Assembly: GCA_026874595.1 (NCBI GenBank)
Contig: CM049314.1
Location: 66,263,300 to 66,327,299 of the forward strand
Direction: 5' to 3'
DNA length: 64,000 nucleotides
From: Sipunculus nudus
Taxonomy: Eukaryota > Annelida > Sipuncula > Golfingiida > Sipunculidae
Shown: piece by piece, positions 15,001-26,602 of the stretch
Layout: each line of letters begins with the position of its first letter
How positions within the stretch are numbered: position 1 is the first letter of the stretch
Notes under the pieces: generated by a model
Told to the model about the DNA's origin: nothing
Seen by the model: only the letters and a program-made list of their open reading frames with translations
The model's database searches: none
Made by a program: the position numbers and the translations under genes

Positions 15001-16202
15001 TTAATTCTTTAGTTTATATCAAAGTTCAATCCATCATTTTTCCCTCTCTTGTTTTGATTCTTTAGTTTATATCAAAGTCTCTATCCATTCTTTTTTCTCT
15101 CTCTTGATTTAATTCTTTAGTTTATATCAAAGTCTCTATCCATCCTTTTTCTCTCTATTGTTTTGATTCTTTAGTTTATATCACGGTCTCAATCCATCCT
15201 TTTTCCCTCTCTTGTTTTGATTCTTTAGTTTATGTCAAAGTCTCTATCCATATTTTCTCTCTCTCTTGTTTTAATTCTTTAGTTTATATCACAGTCTCAG
15301 TCCATCCTTTTTCTCTCTCTTTTTTTAATTCTTTAGTTTATATCACAGTCTCATTCCATCCTTTTTCTCTCTCTTGTTTTGATTCTTTAGTTTATATCAA
15401 AGTCTCAATCCATCCTTTTTCTCTCTCTTGTTTTGATTCTTTAGTTTATATCACGGTCTCAATCCATCCTTTTTCCCTCTATTTTTTTAATTCTTTAGTT
15501 TATATCACAGTCTCAAACCATCCTTTTTCTCTTTCTTGTTTTGATTCTTTAGTTTATATCAAAGTCTCTATCCATCCTTTTTCTCACTCTTGTTTTGTTT
15601 CTTTAGTTTATATCAAAGTCTCTATCCATCCTTTTTCTCTCTCTTGATTTAATTCTTTAGTTTATATCAAAGTCTCTATCCATCCTTTTTCTCTCTCTTG
15701 TTTTGATTCTTTAGTTTCTATCACGGTCTCAATCCATCCTTTTTCTCTCTCTTGTTTTGATTCTTTAGTTTATATCAAAGTCTCTATCCATCCTTTTTCT
15801 CTCTCTTGTTTTGATTCTTTAGTTTATATCAAAGTCTCTATCCTTCCTTTTTCTCTCTCTTGTTTTGATTCTTTAGTTTATATCAAAGTTCAATCCATCA
15901 TTTTTCCCTCTCTTGTTTTGATTCTTTAGTTTATATCAAAATCTCTATCCATCCTTTTTCTCTCTCTTGATTTAATTCTTTAGTTTATATCAAAGTCTCT
16001 ATCCATCCTTTTTCTCTCTCTTGATTTAATTCTTTAGTTTATATCAAAGTCTCTATCCATCCTTTTTCTCTCTCTTGTTTTGATTCTTTAGTTTCTATCA
16101 CGGTCTCAATCCATCCTTTTTCTCTCTCTTGTTTTAATTCTTTAGTTTCTATCACAACCTCACTCCATCCTTTTTCTTTCTCTTGTTTTAATTCTTTAGT
16201 TT
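1..16202. repeat. 54-bp satellite DNA array, about 300 monomers
   Basis: The whole stretch is a head-to-tail array of a 54-base unit containing TTTAGTTTATATCA, then either AAGTCTCTATCCATCC or CAGTCTCAATCCATCC, then a pyrimidine-rich tail ending in CTCTCTTGTTTTGATTC. At least four monomer classes are visible: AAAGTCTCTATCC, CACAGTCTCAATCC, CACGGTCTCAATCC (usually with TTTTTCCCTCTC), and a shorter-tailed class with TTTTTTTAATTC replacing TTGTTTTGATTC. Rare variants recur at about 3.2-kb spacing, showing higher-order repeats. The array is strongly strand-asymmetric: the plus strand is mostly T and C. It runs off the left edge of the window. Because 54 is a multiple of three, some frames stay open by chance, giving an 18-residue repeat ORF at 5841-6497 that I do not regard as a gene. 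Array length in the assembly may not equal length in the genome. Confidence 0.97.
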
Positions 16203-16330
16203 AGATCAGTCCCCACCCCTCACTTTTATCTCTCGCTTTCTCTCTCTTTAATTTTGTAAGTTTATAATCTCTGACACTGCCCCCCCCCCCTTCTAATTCT
16301 CATTCTCTTGCTTTCTTTATAATCTCTGTC
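16203..16330. repeat. Degenerate right edge of the satellite, with a C run
   Basis: The monomer pattern decays here: TTAGTTTAGATCAG, then TCTCGCTTTCTCTCTC and AAGTTTATAATCTC remain recognisable, interrupted by a run of about 12 C at 16280-16292. This looks like the worn edge of the array next to an interspersed repeat. Confidence 0.6.
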
Positions 16331-18490
16331 TTATGTGATGGAGGGGCAGTATCCATCTGGCATCCGTATGTTAACCCATACTATCTCAAAACAGCTTGAG
16401 CTAGCATCACCAAATTTTGTGCAATAAAATCAGTCACTTAAAAAAAACTTGCATTTTGCTTTTTTTTACCTATCTGTATTTACCTAGATTTAAAAGGGAA
16501 AAAAACTAAGAATCTTTCCTGCAAACTGTCCAGTCAAATCGTTCAATATGTCACAGAAATAATCCCTGAAACAATCTCAAATTTTTTTGATTGGTTGCAG
16601 TTTTGTGAATTTTGGCTGTGTTACAGGAAGCTAAACTTAGATTTATTGCCAAAAAAGGATAGTAAAATTGCAATCTAAGAAACGGCTGGAGCTATCATCA
16701 CAAATTTTATGCAAATGTTGGTCACATGAGTCATAATTGAAATGGAGTTATTGGTGGTGCAACCTGCATCAACCTTTATTGTACTGGGGTCATTGACCAT
16801 CAGTACATTTACACAATTTCTCAGGGTGACCAGGAGCTAACATCCCCAAATTTTATGCAAAAATCTTTCATATATCAAATGTTGTCGGATAAAGCTTTTT
16901 GTGGCGCCACGTGCATCAGTTTACATTTTACACCAAAAAAGTATGAAAACCTTTGAAAATCTACTCCTCCAAAACTATTCAGCAAAATTGTTCAATATTT
17001 CACAGAAATTGTCCTAGGGACAAGCTCTCTCAAATTTGTTCAAATGGTTTGGGTTTGATGAATTTTGGCAGAGTTACAGAAATTTGAACTTGTAGTTGTT
17101 TGGCCAAGTAAGCATACTAACATAACAATCTCAGAAAGACAGGAGCTAGCATCACCAAGTTTTGTGCAAATATTGGTAATATGACTCCTATTTGAAATTG
17201 AGGTTTTTGTGGTGCCACCAGATCGGCCAGTTTTTTATGGTAAAAAAACTCATAATATTACCCTCAGTCAGCTTAGTAATGTTATATGATGAAACTATCA
17301 AGCTGAATCATTTGATTTTTCACCAAAAAAAATATCCTACGGCAAGGTTTTTTCAATTGTATAAGAATAGATTGGGTTGGTTGATTTTTGGTAGAGTCAT
17401 AGAAAGCTGAAATTGGTCTTGTGGCCATTAGTAAGCCTATTTCAAAATGAGGGCTGCAATAGTCTCTTCTGCAAAACTGTTGTTTCAACTTCTGTACCAT
17501 TGCATAAAAATGATTCTAAGGAGCCTCTGAGGCCTTTGTTGAAGTTTACTTAAATGATTTTTGGCAAAATTATTGGATCGTTAACAATGAAAGGACTGCA
17601 TCTTTTATTATTCTAAAAATTAAATAAAAAAAATTATGAATATGTCAGCTTGAAAAAAAGCATTATTGCTAAAGTCTTTCAGTACGTGTAAACAGATTTA
17701 CCAACAGGCCAAGATTTTGTCTGTATCTATTAATAGCTTTGCAGACTGCCAGCTATTTCAGATTTAACAACAGGCCAAAGGTTGGTCTTGATCTATTAAT
17801 AGCTTTGGCAGACTGCCAACTGTATCAGATTATGCAGCAGGTCAACAGTTCACTCAATGCAGCCAGGTTCAGGTAAAAAGTAAGTCAGTGCAGTAGCTGC
17901 AGCAAGCAATTTGTTCTGGGTCACTTGGGGGAACTACTTTCTTCACCAGAGCTGGGTCAGCCCAGTGCACCTGGCTTAAGAGAAGTTTGATATATCAGCC
18001 TGAAATTTGGCATTTATATACATCGCGAATAGCTTCAGCTGGTGGCGCCACCTACAATAATGTTTGCAGTGTACACTCCTGCTTAATTCTCAGGTGTGAT
18101 TTGACATTAAAACCTGAAATGATGCATGTCAATACATCTCAGATAGTTTTGTTGCCACCTTCAAGTGTCATGCTTCTGTGCACATAGCCTCAGAGCGGTT
18201 TAAAAAATCTGCCTGAAAATCTGCAAGTCCATACATCTTTGGTGGTTTTCTCATACACAAGACAGGTGGTGCCAAATAAAATAATTTTTTTGTGTTGTGT
18301 GCACCCATGCCAGAATTTCAGCAGTAATGTTTGTGTAATTGGTGCTTGTACTTGGGTTCAAAATGTTTATAGTACTATCATTGTTCATACACGTTACACA
18401 TGTACTTGAAAAGTAAAGGTCCAGCACTGAAGCATTATATCTTTTGTATATCCCATTGCACAGGTTTGCATTAGGCCTTTAGGCCTTGTT
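16331..18490 (-). mobile_element. Interspersed repeat family B, copy 1
   Basis: Reads as a reverse-orientation copy of the repeat at 38819-43287. Shared landmarks are the palindromic end AGGCCTTTAGGCCT followed by TGTT (18473-18490), a block containing CCATTGCACAGGTTTGCAT, the ACAGATTTACCAACAGGCC block near 17690, GGTGGCGCCACC near 18034, and units containing TTCACAGAAAT (about 16550 and 17000, roughly 450 bases apart) followed by GAATTTTGGC. The opposite end at 16331 matches TTATGCGATGG of the other copy only loosely, so that edge is approximate. No coding capacity is visible. It is probably a non-autonomous element with tandem internal units; class assignment is inference (see the finding on families A and B). 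Confidence 0.7.
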
Positions 18491-18709
18491 CAGTTCCTCT
18501 CTCACACATTTTCTTCATTTGTATTATTGTCTCCCATCAGTTTCTCTCTCTTGGTCTCTCAACACAGAAATTTTACCAGATTCCATCTCATGGTCTGTAT
18601 TCTCGATTTTACCAAGACACACTCCTTGGGTCACCATATTTGTCTTTCACTCTTGCTTTTTGTCAGTTAATGGTATATCACTGTCTCCCTCCCTCTAACT
18701 CCATCCTTT

Positions 18710-18784
<75 letters not shown>

Positions 18785-18964
18785 ATATATCTCTCTCTCC
18801 CACACTCTCTCTCTTGCTAACTTTTAGTTTATATCACTCCATCCCTCTCACTCCATCCTTTTTATTTTTATTTCTCTTTCTCTAATTTTGTTAGTTTATA
18901 TCACCGTCTCCCCCCCCCCCCCTCCCCCTCCAGTTCTCTTCCTTTTTTCCATTGCTTTTTTTTT
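18491..18964. repeat. Pyrimidine-rich spacer with satellite-like pieces
   Basis: Contains CT-rich DNA with isolated monomer-like fragments such as TTAGTTTATATCACTCCATC (18825-18844) and AGTTTATATCACCGTCTCCC (18891-18910), plus a C run. Part of it (ATTTTACCAGATTCCATCTC near 18571) is repeated as ATTTTACCAGATTTCATCTC near 22107, on the other side of the family A copy. No gene is visible. Confidence 0.6.
18711..18790. repeat. (TA)n microsatellite
   Basis: About 80 bases of nearly uninterrupted TA dinucleotides with single C or G interruptions at both ends. Confidence 0.95.
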
Positions 18965-20500
18965 AGCTCAGCTGACTATAAGTCATCTGAGCTATAGTCG
19001 TGGTCCTTTGTCCGTCGTCCGTCTGTCCGTCCGGCCGTTAACAGGGCACGTTTTAAAACCGTTGGACCTACGAATCCAAAATTCTGCATACCAATAGATG
19101 TCCCCAAAATCTCCTACCATACCAAAAATTGGGTCATTAGGACTTTGTTCCTTTGAGATATTAAGGAAAAACCTCTGTTTTCCATAAAAAAGCCATTGTT
19201 ACACTTCAAAGCTGCCTAATATCAAAACCACTGATCTGTTTTTGATCATATTTAGTATTCATATTGTTCCATACATTTTCTGTGCACATACCAAAAATTA
19301 GGTTAGTATTGGGTATTATTTTGAAGTTATGGGCCCAAATATAATGCAGTTTCTTAAAAATCAGGAAATATATTTGCTCACTTAACATGAGAATTGCTGA
19401 AGCTGGAGACTTTTTTTCAGGAATATAACTTTATTTAATCAAGATTCAATTGTTTACCCAAAATTAGATCTGAATTTCGCAAATTTTTCAATTTATTAGC
19501 ATAAATAAAAAATCAGTACCTTTAATTTTGTCCAACTTTGGCAATGGCACGTTTTTTCCCTGTAAGCACTGTTGATTTAATTTTCACAGCATATATACAT
19601 AAGGATTTAATCTTTTAAAATCTGAAATTTCAAAGGAATTGTTTGAAAAGAGTAGCTTTTATTCAAGTTTTCATACACCATGTCAAGTGTTGTTTACATC
19701 TGGCCCACCTAGTAATACAGTCTTCACTTGCATTATGTAACCCACCCCAGGCAGCTTGCCTTGGCTTAGCTTGGCCACTACTAGCAGGCTTCTCCTCTGC
19801 CCTGCACTCCCACCCCCTCAGCTGGTGCATAAACTAGATGAATGTTATAATTTTCTGTATTTTATTTTATTTTTGGCTATGCTACATTTTAGACTTTGTA
19901 TTGTACCACCAGGGTTACAATGATTAAAGTGCACATTTAATTGTGTCCACAACGTGATGTATTGCTATGAAAGTGTGGATGTTCACCAGAGTGCTCATTA
20001 AAGATTTAAATTTGTTTCACTTATAACTCATGGTTGTATCAGTTGTTACATGATACTGGCTAAATAATCAAAATTTATATTGCTGATCCTTTATTTCAGT
20101 TCATAAAATTAAACATTCCCAACTCTAGTTTGCTCCTGGTATAATATATTGGGTGTTTTGATCCTTGGATTAATTTTAACACATGTATTAGTTTCATAGT
20201 TGAGAATACTTTTCTTTTTTCCTGACACCATTTAAAAAAAATAATAATATTTAAATTTTTCCTGTTAATGCTGTGGATTTAATTTTCACAGCATGTATAC
20301 ATTAGCATTTCATTTGTTAAAATCTGAAATTTGAAACTAATTGATCAAAAACTGTAGATTTTATTCAAGTTTCCAGGTACCAAGTCTTCATTGTGTACAT
20401 CAGGTCAGTATAAATGCAGTGTACTGGGCAGTTACATAACACCTTCAGGTCTGACCTACTGCCACTGTGAGTGTCTGGGTCAGGCAGTAATTACCAGAGA

Positions 20501-20645
20501 GCCTCTCTTTCTCTCTCTCTCTCTCTCTCTGGCAGTCCAGCTCTCTCTTTCTCTCTCTCTCTTTCTCTCTCTCTCTCCTCTGCTTTTTCTCTTTCTCTCT
20601 CCATCTCTCTCTCTCTCGCTCTTACCCTTATTGCATCCCTTCCTC
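20501..20645. repeat. (CT)n tract inside family A copy 1
   Basis: CT dinucleotides with few interruptions. It gives rise to spurious Ser/Leu-rich reading frames. Confidence 0.9.
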
Positions 20646-21138
20646 CCTCCATCCCATTCTGTTGACAGGTACTTTAAACTAGATACATTAGCTATAAATG
20701 TTGATGCAATTTAGAAATGTGAATCAACTGAAATATTCACAATCACATGTATGTTATACTGTAAATTTATAGTAACATTCGTAAACCTGGAATCAAATTA
20801 TGTAATGAAAAAAAGGAATAAATGCAAATATTGTTAATTTTTTATTGGCTCAGTAGAATGGGGAAAAAATTATTTGCTTTGTTTCTCCATCTTTCTGTCT
20901 GTTTTAAATATTTGATGTTCATGAATAAACTTTTTTATAAGCACTGTTGAATTAAATTTCATATCCTGTATGTATATGCAATGGTGTTGTAACTCTCACC
21001 ATCCCCTTCCTCATCTCACTGAGGCTTTGTTCCTTGGCACTGTGAACAATAGTTCTATGGCTATAGCATAAAATTTAATAATTAAAGAAAATATCTGCAG
21101 AGAGACAGAGTCGTTGTAACTCTGATCATAACACAACA

Positions 21139-21155
21139 CCCCCCCCCCCCCCCCC
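21139..21155. repeat. C homopolymer
   Basis: Seventeen consecutive C, a typical sequencing-length-uncertain run. Confidence 0.9.
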
Positions 21156-21996
21156 ATCAAGTCATTGCACCTGTGGAGTGGGGACGTTATGGCAACTGTA
21201 TACATATCATAAAATTGATAAAAAAAGGTTTACCAAATAAATTGGATCTCATCAGACAATGTGTAAACTGTTGAACTGTCAACAGCTTATCAAAAATGTA
21301 ACCAATGGAAAGGCATTGTCAGATCTCAAATATTATCTGCAACATTTTCTTCAATCATATAAACCAACCATGACCCAAATTACCTCTTCCTCTCAAACTT
21401 TATCTACATTTCATCATATTTTTTAATATTTCAACCTTCTAGGTGGTTCAGTCCTGTTGACCATTTGTCCATAGGTACCTATGTACATGCCAGAAATTAT
21501 GTCAATATTGTGTAATATGTAGATGTGAGGGTCATCAAAATAATGTACCTGGTCAAGACTGATCTTGTCAAGATATCATGTCATACAGTCACAAATTCAT
21601 AAATCACCTCATCAGCATAGTTAATCATAACCTTGTATCTGTCAAATTGAAAGCTTGCAGTTTTCTATACACTATAGATCCTTCAACAAATAGCCTTATC
21701 ATCATTATACCACTGCTTAGTATACTGTCATTGCATTCATATTTGCTCAAATAAATTGTTTTTTTCGACCCCTCCGAAATAAATAAAAAATAAACCACTG
21801 TATTTTACTCCATATTAATCCATCAGTCAGATTATTTCATATATCATTTACTCACATATTACATTATATTCCTTTATAAAAGCCCATCATGACCATGATA
21901 TTCATAAGCTTTTTCTACTCAATATAGTATAACAATGGTGATACATTTATAGTCCAATCATGATCAGCTGAGCGCCGTGACCCATGGGTCCCTTGT

Positions 21997-22562
21997 TTAA
22001 TTTATACATTACAGCTGTCTCAATCTCTAACTCCCACTTTCTCCAGCTTTCTGTTAGTTTATATCACCACTCTCCCCTTTGTTTCTCTCATCTCTCACCA
22101 TACAAATTTTACCAGATTTCATCTCACAGTCTGTGGTCCAGATTCAACCAAAGAGTAGATTTCTTAGCATCTCACAGGCATTCACCTTCTTCCCTCGAAG
22201 AAATAAAAACAAACTCAGCATGTAAATATATATGTATATTAATACAATGATGTATGATTCATGTACACTGCTGGTCAATCATTCCACATTAATGTACACA
22301 AACGTGAGCCAGACAGAATTCATAAACACTGTGCATATATGTACGCTAAGCTGGAATAGTAAACATACCAAAAAACAAGTAGATGTATACCCCTTGTACA
22401 TAAAAATTATGGTTTCACTACTTAAATATACCTGTATAAAAACAAGGGGGTAAGTAGGTAATTATTGCTCGCAAACCATAATCTAATTAATGGGAGCATT
22501 TGGAATTCAGCCAATGTGATGCCAAGCAATATGTAATTTGATTATAATGCTCAACCAACTTA
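21997..22562. other. Non-coding spacer with satellite-like fragment
   Basis: The first 160 bases are CT-rich with TTAGTTTATATCACCACTCT (22054-22073) and the ATTTTACCAGATTTCATCTC block also found at 18571. The rest is AT-rich. I see no gene. Confidence 0.5.
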
Positions 22563-23003
22563 GGGCTGTTCCAAAAATATTTCCAAGCATACAGGCTGAG
22601 CATCATGACCTATGGGTCATTTGGGATTTTTTGGGTATATTTGACTCTTTTAAATTTTATCACATTTGCGTTGAATGTTACAAGTTGTGCAACTTGTTGG
22701 CTTGAACACACTGCTTACAGATTTGTCTCACAATCTTATCAAAGTTTCTAAATTCACATAAAAATTTTTTAACATGTTTCTTGAATATATTAGTATATTT
22801 CCCTTGATTTTTTTTCACGTCTGGTATTACTGTTACAGTACATGAGATAAATGAAAAACAAACATCCAATGTTTAGCCTCTGTAAAGATAAAGGTGAACA
22901 TAATAATTTTTCGGAGACATATGCACCAAAGAAAACATTGATATGTGGTGCAATAAAGTATATGGCCATCCACAGCTTGAGAAAATCTTTTTTGGAACAG
23001 CCC
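22563..23003. mobile_element. MITE with GGGCTGTTCCAAAAA inverted ends
   Basis: GGGCTGTTCCAAAAATATTTC at the left faces GAAAATC(T)6GGAACAGCCC at the right, giving at least 15 matching terminal bases over a 441-base element. A clear target duplication is not visible. Near its left end is a fragment of a family A terminus (GACCTATGGGTCATTTGGG). There is no coding capacity, so it is a miniature inverted-repeat element of unassigned superfamily. Confidence 0.7.
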
Positions 23004-23160
23004 TTCGTTCTAGATAACAAGAAGATGCACAATATCCAATATATTACTCAAAATATAACCCAACAGCTAAAGCACTTAAATTTTACTAACATATGGGTAA
23101 ATAAGCACGGTATGACTTGATTAGATGCTATGCACCAGGATATATAAAATATGGTAGCTT

Positions 23161-23161
<1 letters not shown>

Positions 23162-23245
<84 letters not shown>
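23162..23245. repeat. (TA)n microsatellite
   Basis: About 84 bases of pure TA, flanked on the right by TGTGTGTATATAATATACC. Confidence 0.95.
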
Positions 23246-23251
<6 letters not shown>

Positions 23252-25239
23252 ATATAATATACCTTTCCCCTTAACAGAGAGTGAGTCTTTTCTTACATGA
23301 TGATGGCTCCTAGGTACACAGTAAATATCACTGGATGCAGTCATTTTAAACAAAAACATTGCAAGATCATTATTATCAAAAAGGGTCACAAATGGTTTCA
23401 CATCATCAGTAGACATGGTTCAAAGTTATAACCAACAATACTACTCGGTGCTCAATGTGTATACTTACTACTCATCAACTATTTACTCAACTGATACTCA
23501 CACTGTATGGAGTTACACTGAACCACCAACTGTGGGTACATATACTGTAGGAACTTGCACTAGCAATGGTGGGACTTGTATAACTTTCACCTGTAAATTT
23601 GTACTTATCACTGTAGATACTAAATTCTACTCAGTGTAGGAATTCATACATTCAATTGTAGATACTCATACTTTAACCTGTATTATTCAATGATGAGGCT
23701 TCATAATGTTCTCTACCATTGATCATATTATTCGATTTTGGCTTTACACATCTACAGGGCTGTACCAACACAGCAACAACCAAACACACCATTATACATA
23801 GCTAAACTTGTTAACTGAACCACTGTCTCTGTAACAGACATTGGACTTATAAACTGATAATAAACAGATGAAAATACTAGAGAAAAGAGTGAATAAACTA
23901 CAGCTTGTCTCCTAGACTGGCTTGTGACTGTTGTAAACTTTGGTTTTTTAATTTACCCCAATTTCCCTACGTACTACTTCATACAAAAATTCCCATGAAG
24001 CGCCTCACATGCAGGTTAGACTTATACTCAAATATTTACCGTATCGCAATCTATGAACAGTTTTATCTTGTTTTGCATATATGTGATTTTCCTTATTGAT
24101 CTGGTTATAGAAACTGAGTGCAGAACAACTAACTTAAAAATAAAAACAGACGAGCCAACCTTGCATAGCAATAAAACAGTAAATATAATAAACATGGATT
24201 GTACAAAACGCTGAGATTCTATCACTAATATATATGAATTATGTGACTACAAAGTAAGTCGGAATAAATGAGAGAACTGGCATTATATAATGAACACTTG
24301 TCCCATCTTCCTTTAAACCAGGCTCTCGAGAAGTTACACTCCGAAAAACCTATGTGTCACGAGCTGGTATGCAAGCTATTTAATAAATTATAATAAAGCT
24401 TGCACATGATGTGGCCATAGGACAAATCAAATCCAAATTAATAAAAGTCTGCCATAAACAATGGTCAAATCTGTTCACAAGTTGCATGAACAAAAACACA
24501 TGTAGCCTAAACTGGTTAGGTTTACAAGCCATTGTATGACTGGCAAGACTTTGATCTAAAAATAGTAACAGATTTGTTTTGCTCAGTGCGTAGAGGCAAT
24601 GCACAAGTGTCATTTGATTGCTTCAATTGCCTTGTAAATTACAGCAGATAGGCTGGCCTGTGAAATCTGATTTTCTTGGCGCAGCAGGAGCCTCACCTAT
24701 AGGAAGATGACCAGTACACAACTGATTCATTCCATCAGCCCTGGTCAACTCATGGACTGGTAATAGATCATTTATGTCACAATGGACTGGTTCCATGCAC
24801 ATTAAGTACCCAAGGATTCCAGACTATAAGCTTTGTCTAATACCAATGAAAATTTAAACATGTTCTCTGCTCAAATACCAGAGCTATAAAATTTACACTG
24901 TACATATAGAGGAGACTGCTACACTGTTATAGGTCATTCACCAGTCTATGATGTCAAAAGCTTTCTGATAACTTACATACACCACCAGAGCACCAGAGTT
25001 GTATAAAGCAAATAGATCTGTGCTTCCATGAAATACAAAAAAAAACAGCATACATATCAAACTGCAACATCATATATCTGAGTGATAATTTTTATAATCA
25101 GATATATACATGCAGTTTAACAATACTAGAAACATACAGAATTGTTGATTTGTTATTATAAAATACCATCCACATATCATTTATGTAAAACCATTTCCAG
25201 TACCATCTTCTAGACAAAAAACCTCTAAATATCTGACAT
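23246..25239. other. AT-rich non-coding stretch
   Basis: Between 23430 and 23680 there is a weak periodicity of ACTCA, ACTGTA and TACT words, producing a Thr/Tyr/Ser-rich reading frame at 23415-23639 of no recognisable family. I see nothing else in this stretch. Confidence 0.4.
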
Positions 25240-25720
25240 GTTACATGGAGTATGGTGTAATTATGTTACAATGTAACAAAGTTACACTGTAGCCAAGTTA
25301 CGGAGTAAATATTTTACACACTTACCATACTAGATAGTAACTGTGTTACACAGTAATCCTGTTAAACAGAAATGCTAATGTGAACAAGAATACATGAAAA
25401 TGTAATGGAGTGATACATTCTTAAGCCTGAAACACAGTTACAGAGTAACAATATTACAATGTAACATACTTGAAAAGTAAACATGATCTCGACAACAGTG
25501 TAACCAAATTATATTAAATTTGTTTCACACAGAAATCATGCCTAACAGTAGAAGTATTTCTTAACTACTGTGTTGAAAATACTTTAAAGTGATAACATCA
25601 TTTATCAGTGTAATCCTGATACATTACACCTGTCACATACTGACCCTGTAACAAAGTAATCAGGTTACACAGTTACAGGGTGTAACAAATATATACATGA
25701 CCTTACAAAGTGATCACAAT
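25240..25720. repeat. Degenerate GTTAC/GTAAC-rich repeat
   Basis: Many copies of GTTACA and its complement TGTAAC, often as ACAGTAAC or GTTACACAGT, are spaced roughly 15-30 bases apart, so the strand can pair with itself at many places. The periodicity is irregular. No coding sequence. Confidence 0.6.
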
Positions 25721-25927
25721 ATAGGAATTAAATACATGTATTTTATAGGCAGAAATGATAACAAATATAAGGTTAATGCAACATTTTACAAGCAGCAACT
25801 AGAGACAAAGCCAGAGCTGATTTATTATACAAACAAAAGCATAGTAATATCATCATATAAACACCTCTGACATGTTTTCACCATCAGTTTGGTTCAATAT
25901 CTGTTATATTGTACTGACTAGATAGAG

Positions 25928-25929
<2 letters not shown>

Positions 25930-25998
<69 letters not shown>
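25930..25998. repeat. (TA)n microsatellite
   Basis: About 69 bases of uninterrupted TA dinucleotides. Confidence 0.95.
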
Positions 25999-26000
<2 letters not shown>

Positions 26001-26202
26001 ATAATAAACATAGAATTTTAGATACAGCAATGACACATAAGAAAACACAGAAAGTTTCCACACCAATAGTTTTGGCTGGTTTAAAATTTTCATTAGATTT
26101 ATTAAAAGGAATTCAAATTAAGTGAGGTTATATAAACACAAAATGGCAGGTATGTCATGATGTAGCCATTCATATCTTCAATTACCTGACAAATATGTGT
26201 GT

Positions 26203-26602
26203 AACATCTTTATACTACCAAGCCTATGATATGGCAATGCAGAGACCTTGATTCCACTACCTTCTCTGAATAATGAATAAGGCATTTTTCTTATATAATT
26301 TTTTATATAAATACTTATATTATGCAGACGTCTGGTGCGATGTTTTGATCAAACATTCAGCAATGCCAGGAAGGCATCAAAAATCGAAACAATCAAATAA
26401 GGCTGTCCTATTTCTGGCACATTTTTTCTTGTTCAGGCAATGTGTGCTTATACATTCTATGGGTTGGGTTTAATAGACAGTGTGATTGCTGTTAAAACAG
26501 CTGCAGTCTTTTCATTATTCTAAATAAGAAGCCATAGAGGGGCAAAGAATCAAGGTCTGCGAATGTGTGGTCATTTTACAGACTTGGTGGTATAAAGATG
26601 TT
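26203..26602. mobile_element. 400-bp element with about 55-bp inverted ends
   Basis: The left end AACATCTTTATACTACCAAG, continuing to AGACCTTGATTCC, faces AGAATCAAGGTCTGC continuing to CTTGGTGGTATAAAGATGTT on the right. The inverted arms run about 55 bases at moderate identity with small gaps. The interior contains a small chance reading frame (26273-26473). It is best read as a MITE or foldback element. No target duplication was resolved. Confidence 0.7.

Larger units (their letters stand above)
18965..21996 (-). mobile_element. Interspersed repeat family A, copy 1 (about 700-bp core units)
   Basis: One end is a hairpin: AGCTCAG.TGACT and AGTCA.CTGAGCT face each other at 18965-18993, preceded by a run of nine T. 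It is followed by a CCGTC-rich tract (GTCCGTCGTCCGTCTGTCCG) and TTAACAGGGCAC. The other end is the palindrome TGACCCATGGGTC followed by CCTTGTTT (21977-21997). The interior has three diverged direct units, recognised by TGCTGTGGATTTAATTTTC-like text near 19566, 20273 and 20945, about 700 bases apart. It includes a (CT)n tract and a C run. No transposase or other coding region is visible, so it is a non-autonomous element. Confidence 0.75.

Noticed and set aside
1-16202. CRISPR-like regular repeat
   Set aside because: The units are contiguous with no unique spacers, and the genome is eukaryotic; it is a satellite.
23048-23416. 122-residue frame with a long Tyr-Ile repeat
   Set aside because: The repeat is the translation of a (TA)n microsatellite.
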